From positions 1,632,447 to 1,696,446 of the forward strand of contig JAJVDF010000190.1 of NCBI GenBank assembly GCA_022410635.1: 64,000 nucleotides of DNA, read 5' to 3'. The notes beneath the pieces were generated by a model. That model was given only the letters and a program-made list of their open reading frames with translations. It was not told where the DNA came from and did no database searches. Position numbers and translations under genes: made by a program. Shown here piece by piece: positions 63,686 through 64,000 of this stretch (within the stretch, counting starts at the first letter, position 1; the number at the start of each line of letters is the position of its first letter). The stretch is from Tretioscincus oriximinensis (taxonomy: Eukaryota > Chordata > Lepidosauria > Squamata > Gymnophthalmidae).

Positions 63686-64000
63686 GGAACTGGAGAAGGT
63701 GCAGAAAAGGGCAACAAAAATGATCAAGGGTCTGGAGCACCTCCCTTACGAAGCAAGGCTGTAACTTCTGGGCCTCTTCAGCCTTGAAAGGAGACGTTTG
63801 AGGGGTGATCTGATTGAAGTGTACAAAATCATGCATGGGATCGACAGAGTGAATAGAGAAAAAATGTTTTCTCTATCACACAACACAAGGACCAGAGGGC
63901 ACTCCTTAAAACTGTTGGGTAGAAAAGTGAGAACAGACAAAGGAAAGTATTTTTTCACCCAGAGGGTCATCGGCCTGTGGAATTTACTTCCTGAAGAGGT
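63686..64000 (+). mobile_element. CR1 LINE ORF2 C-terminus, running off the window
   Basis: It begins at 'aactggagaaggtgcagaaaagg' (the LEKVQKRA region) and continues through LIEVYKIMHGID, HSLKLL-like bases and 'ttcacccagagggtcatcggcctgtggaatttacttcctgaagaggt' to the last base. It has one reading-frame shift near 63790. It is close in sequence to the 34.4-kb copy. Confidence 0.9.

Overview
This window is non-coding, repeat-dominated genomic DNA from a vertebrate, almost certainly a squamate reptile (lizard, gecko or snake). Three things point there. CR1 LINEs are abundant, alongside L2, L1 and 3' ends that look like RTE-BovB. Two tRNA-derived SINE families are common. There is no bacterial-style gene packing: I found no long intact host ORF, rRNA, tRNA, CRISPR array or operon. 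Dozens of isolated single Ns show it is draft assembly. A gecko is possible, but the sequence alone does not settle it.

Layout. 1-6.6 kb: mostly unassigned AT-rich DNA with a tandem duplication (1.66-1.82 kb), a first copy of a palindromic MITE (3.35 kb), a GC-rich, Z-DNA-prone element (3.97-4.36 kb) and SINEs with unusual trinucleotide tails. 6.69-7.41 kb: a well-delimited solo LTR. 7.6-13.1 kb: a CR1 fragment, a cluster of SINEs (one nested in another) and a 5'-truncated LINE with a direct-repeat target site. 16.5-24 kb: CR1 copies in both orientations, one carrying a palindromic MITE and a CR1-derived hairpin, plus a DNA-transposon relic at 21.9-22.3 kb. 25.57-25.86 kb: a second GC-rich element. 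28.7-29.8 kb: an old L1/Tx1-type LINE remnant. 32.9-36.96 kb: nested CR1, L2 and BovB-like fragments. 37.2-39.8 kb: a 5'-truncated L1 on the minus strand with a 14-bp target-site duplication. 40-45.6 kb: SINEs, a CR1 covering part of the reverse-transcriptase domain, a short Tc1/mariner-like MITE and L2. 46-55 kb: sparser, with CR1 and BovB-like pieces, a probable second LTR, and a repeat with a GC-rich centre. 56-57.4 kb: the cleanest palindromic MITE (perfect 8-bp duplication) and a second LINE 3' end. 59.17-61.57 kb: a small Tc1/mariner-like MITE and a second L1, plus strand. 61.6-64 kb: a large foldback, a CR1 3' end, a CTT microsatellite and a CR1 running off the window.

No genes here act together. 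The window records successive transposon insertions, and nesting gives relative ages: CR1 and L2 predate the palindromic MITE, and SINE-B predates SINE-A at 10 kb. The strongest candidate for something little described is the palindromic element TAGGCTGACC...GGTCAGCCTA (at least five copies plus one degraded one). Next come the GC-rich elements near 4 and 25.6 kb and the trinucleotide-tailed SINEs that share 3' ends. Family names rest on recognised protein motifs or consensus memory; no database search was possible.
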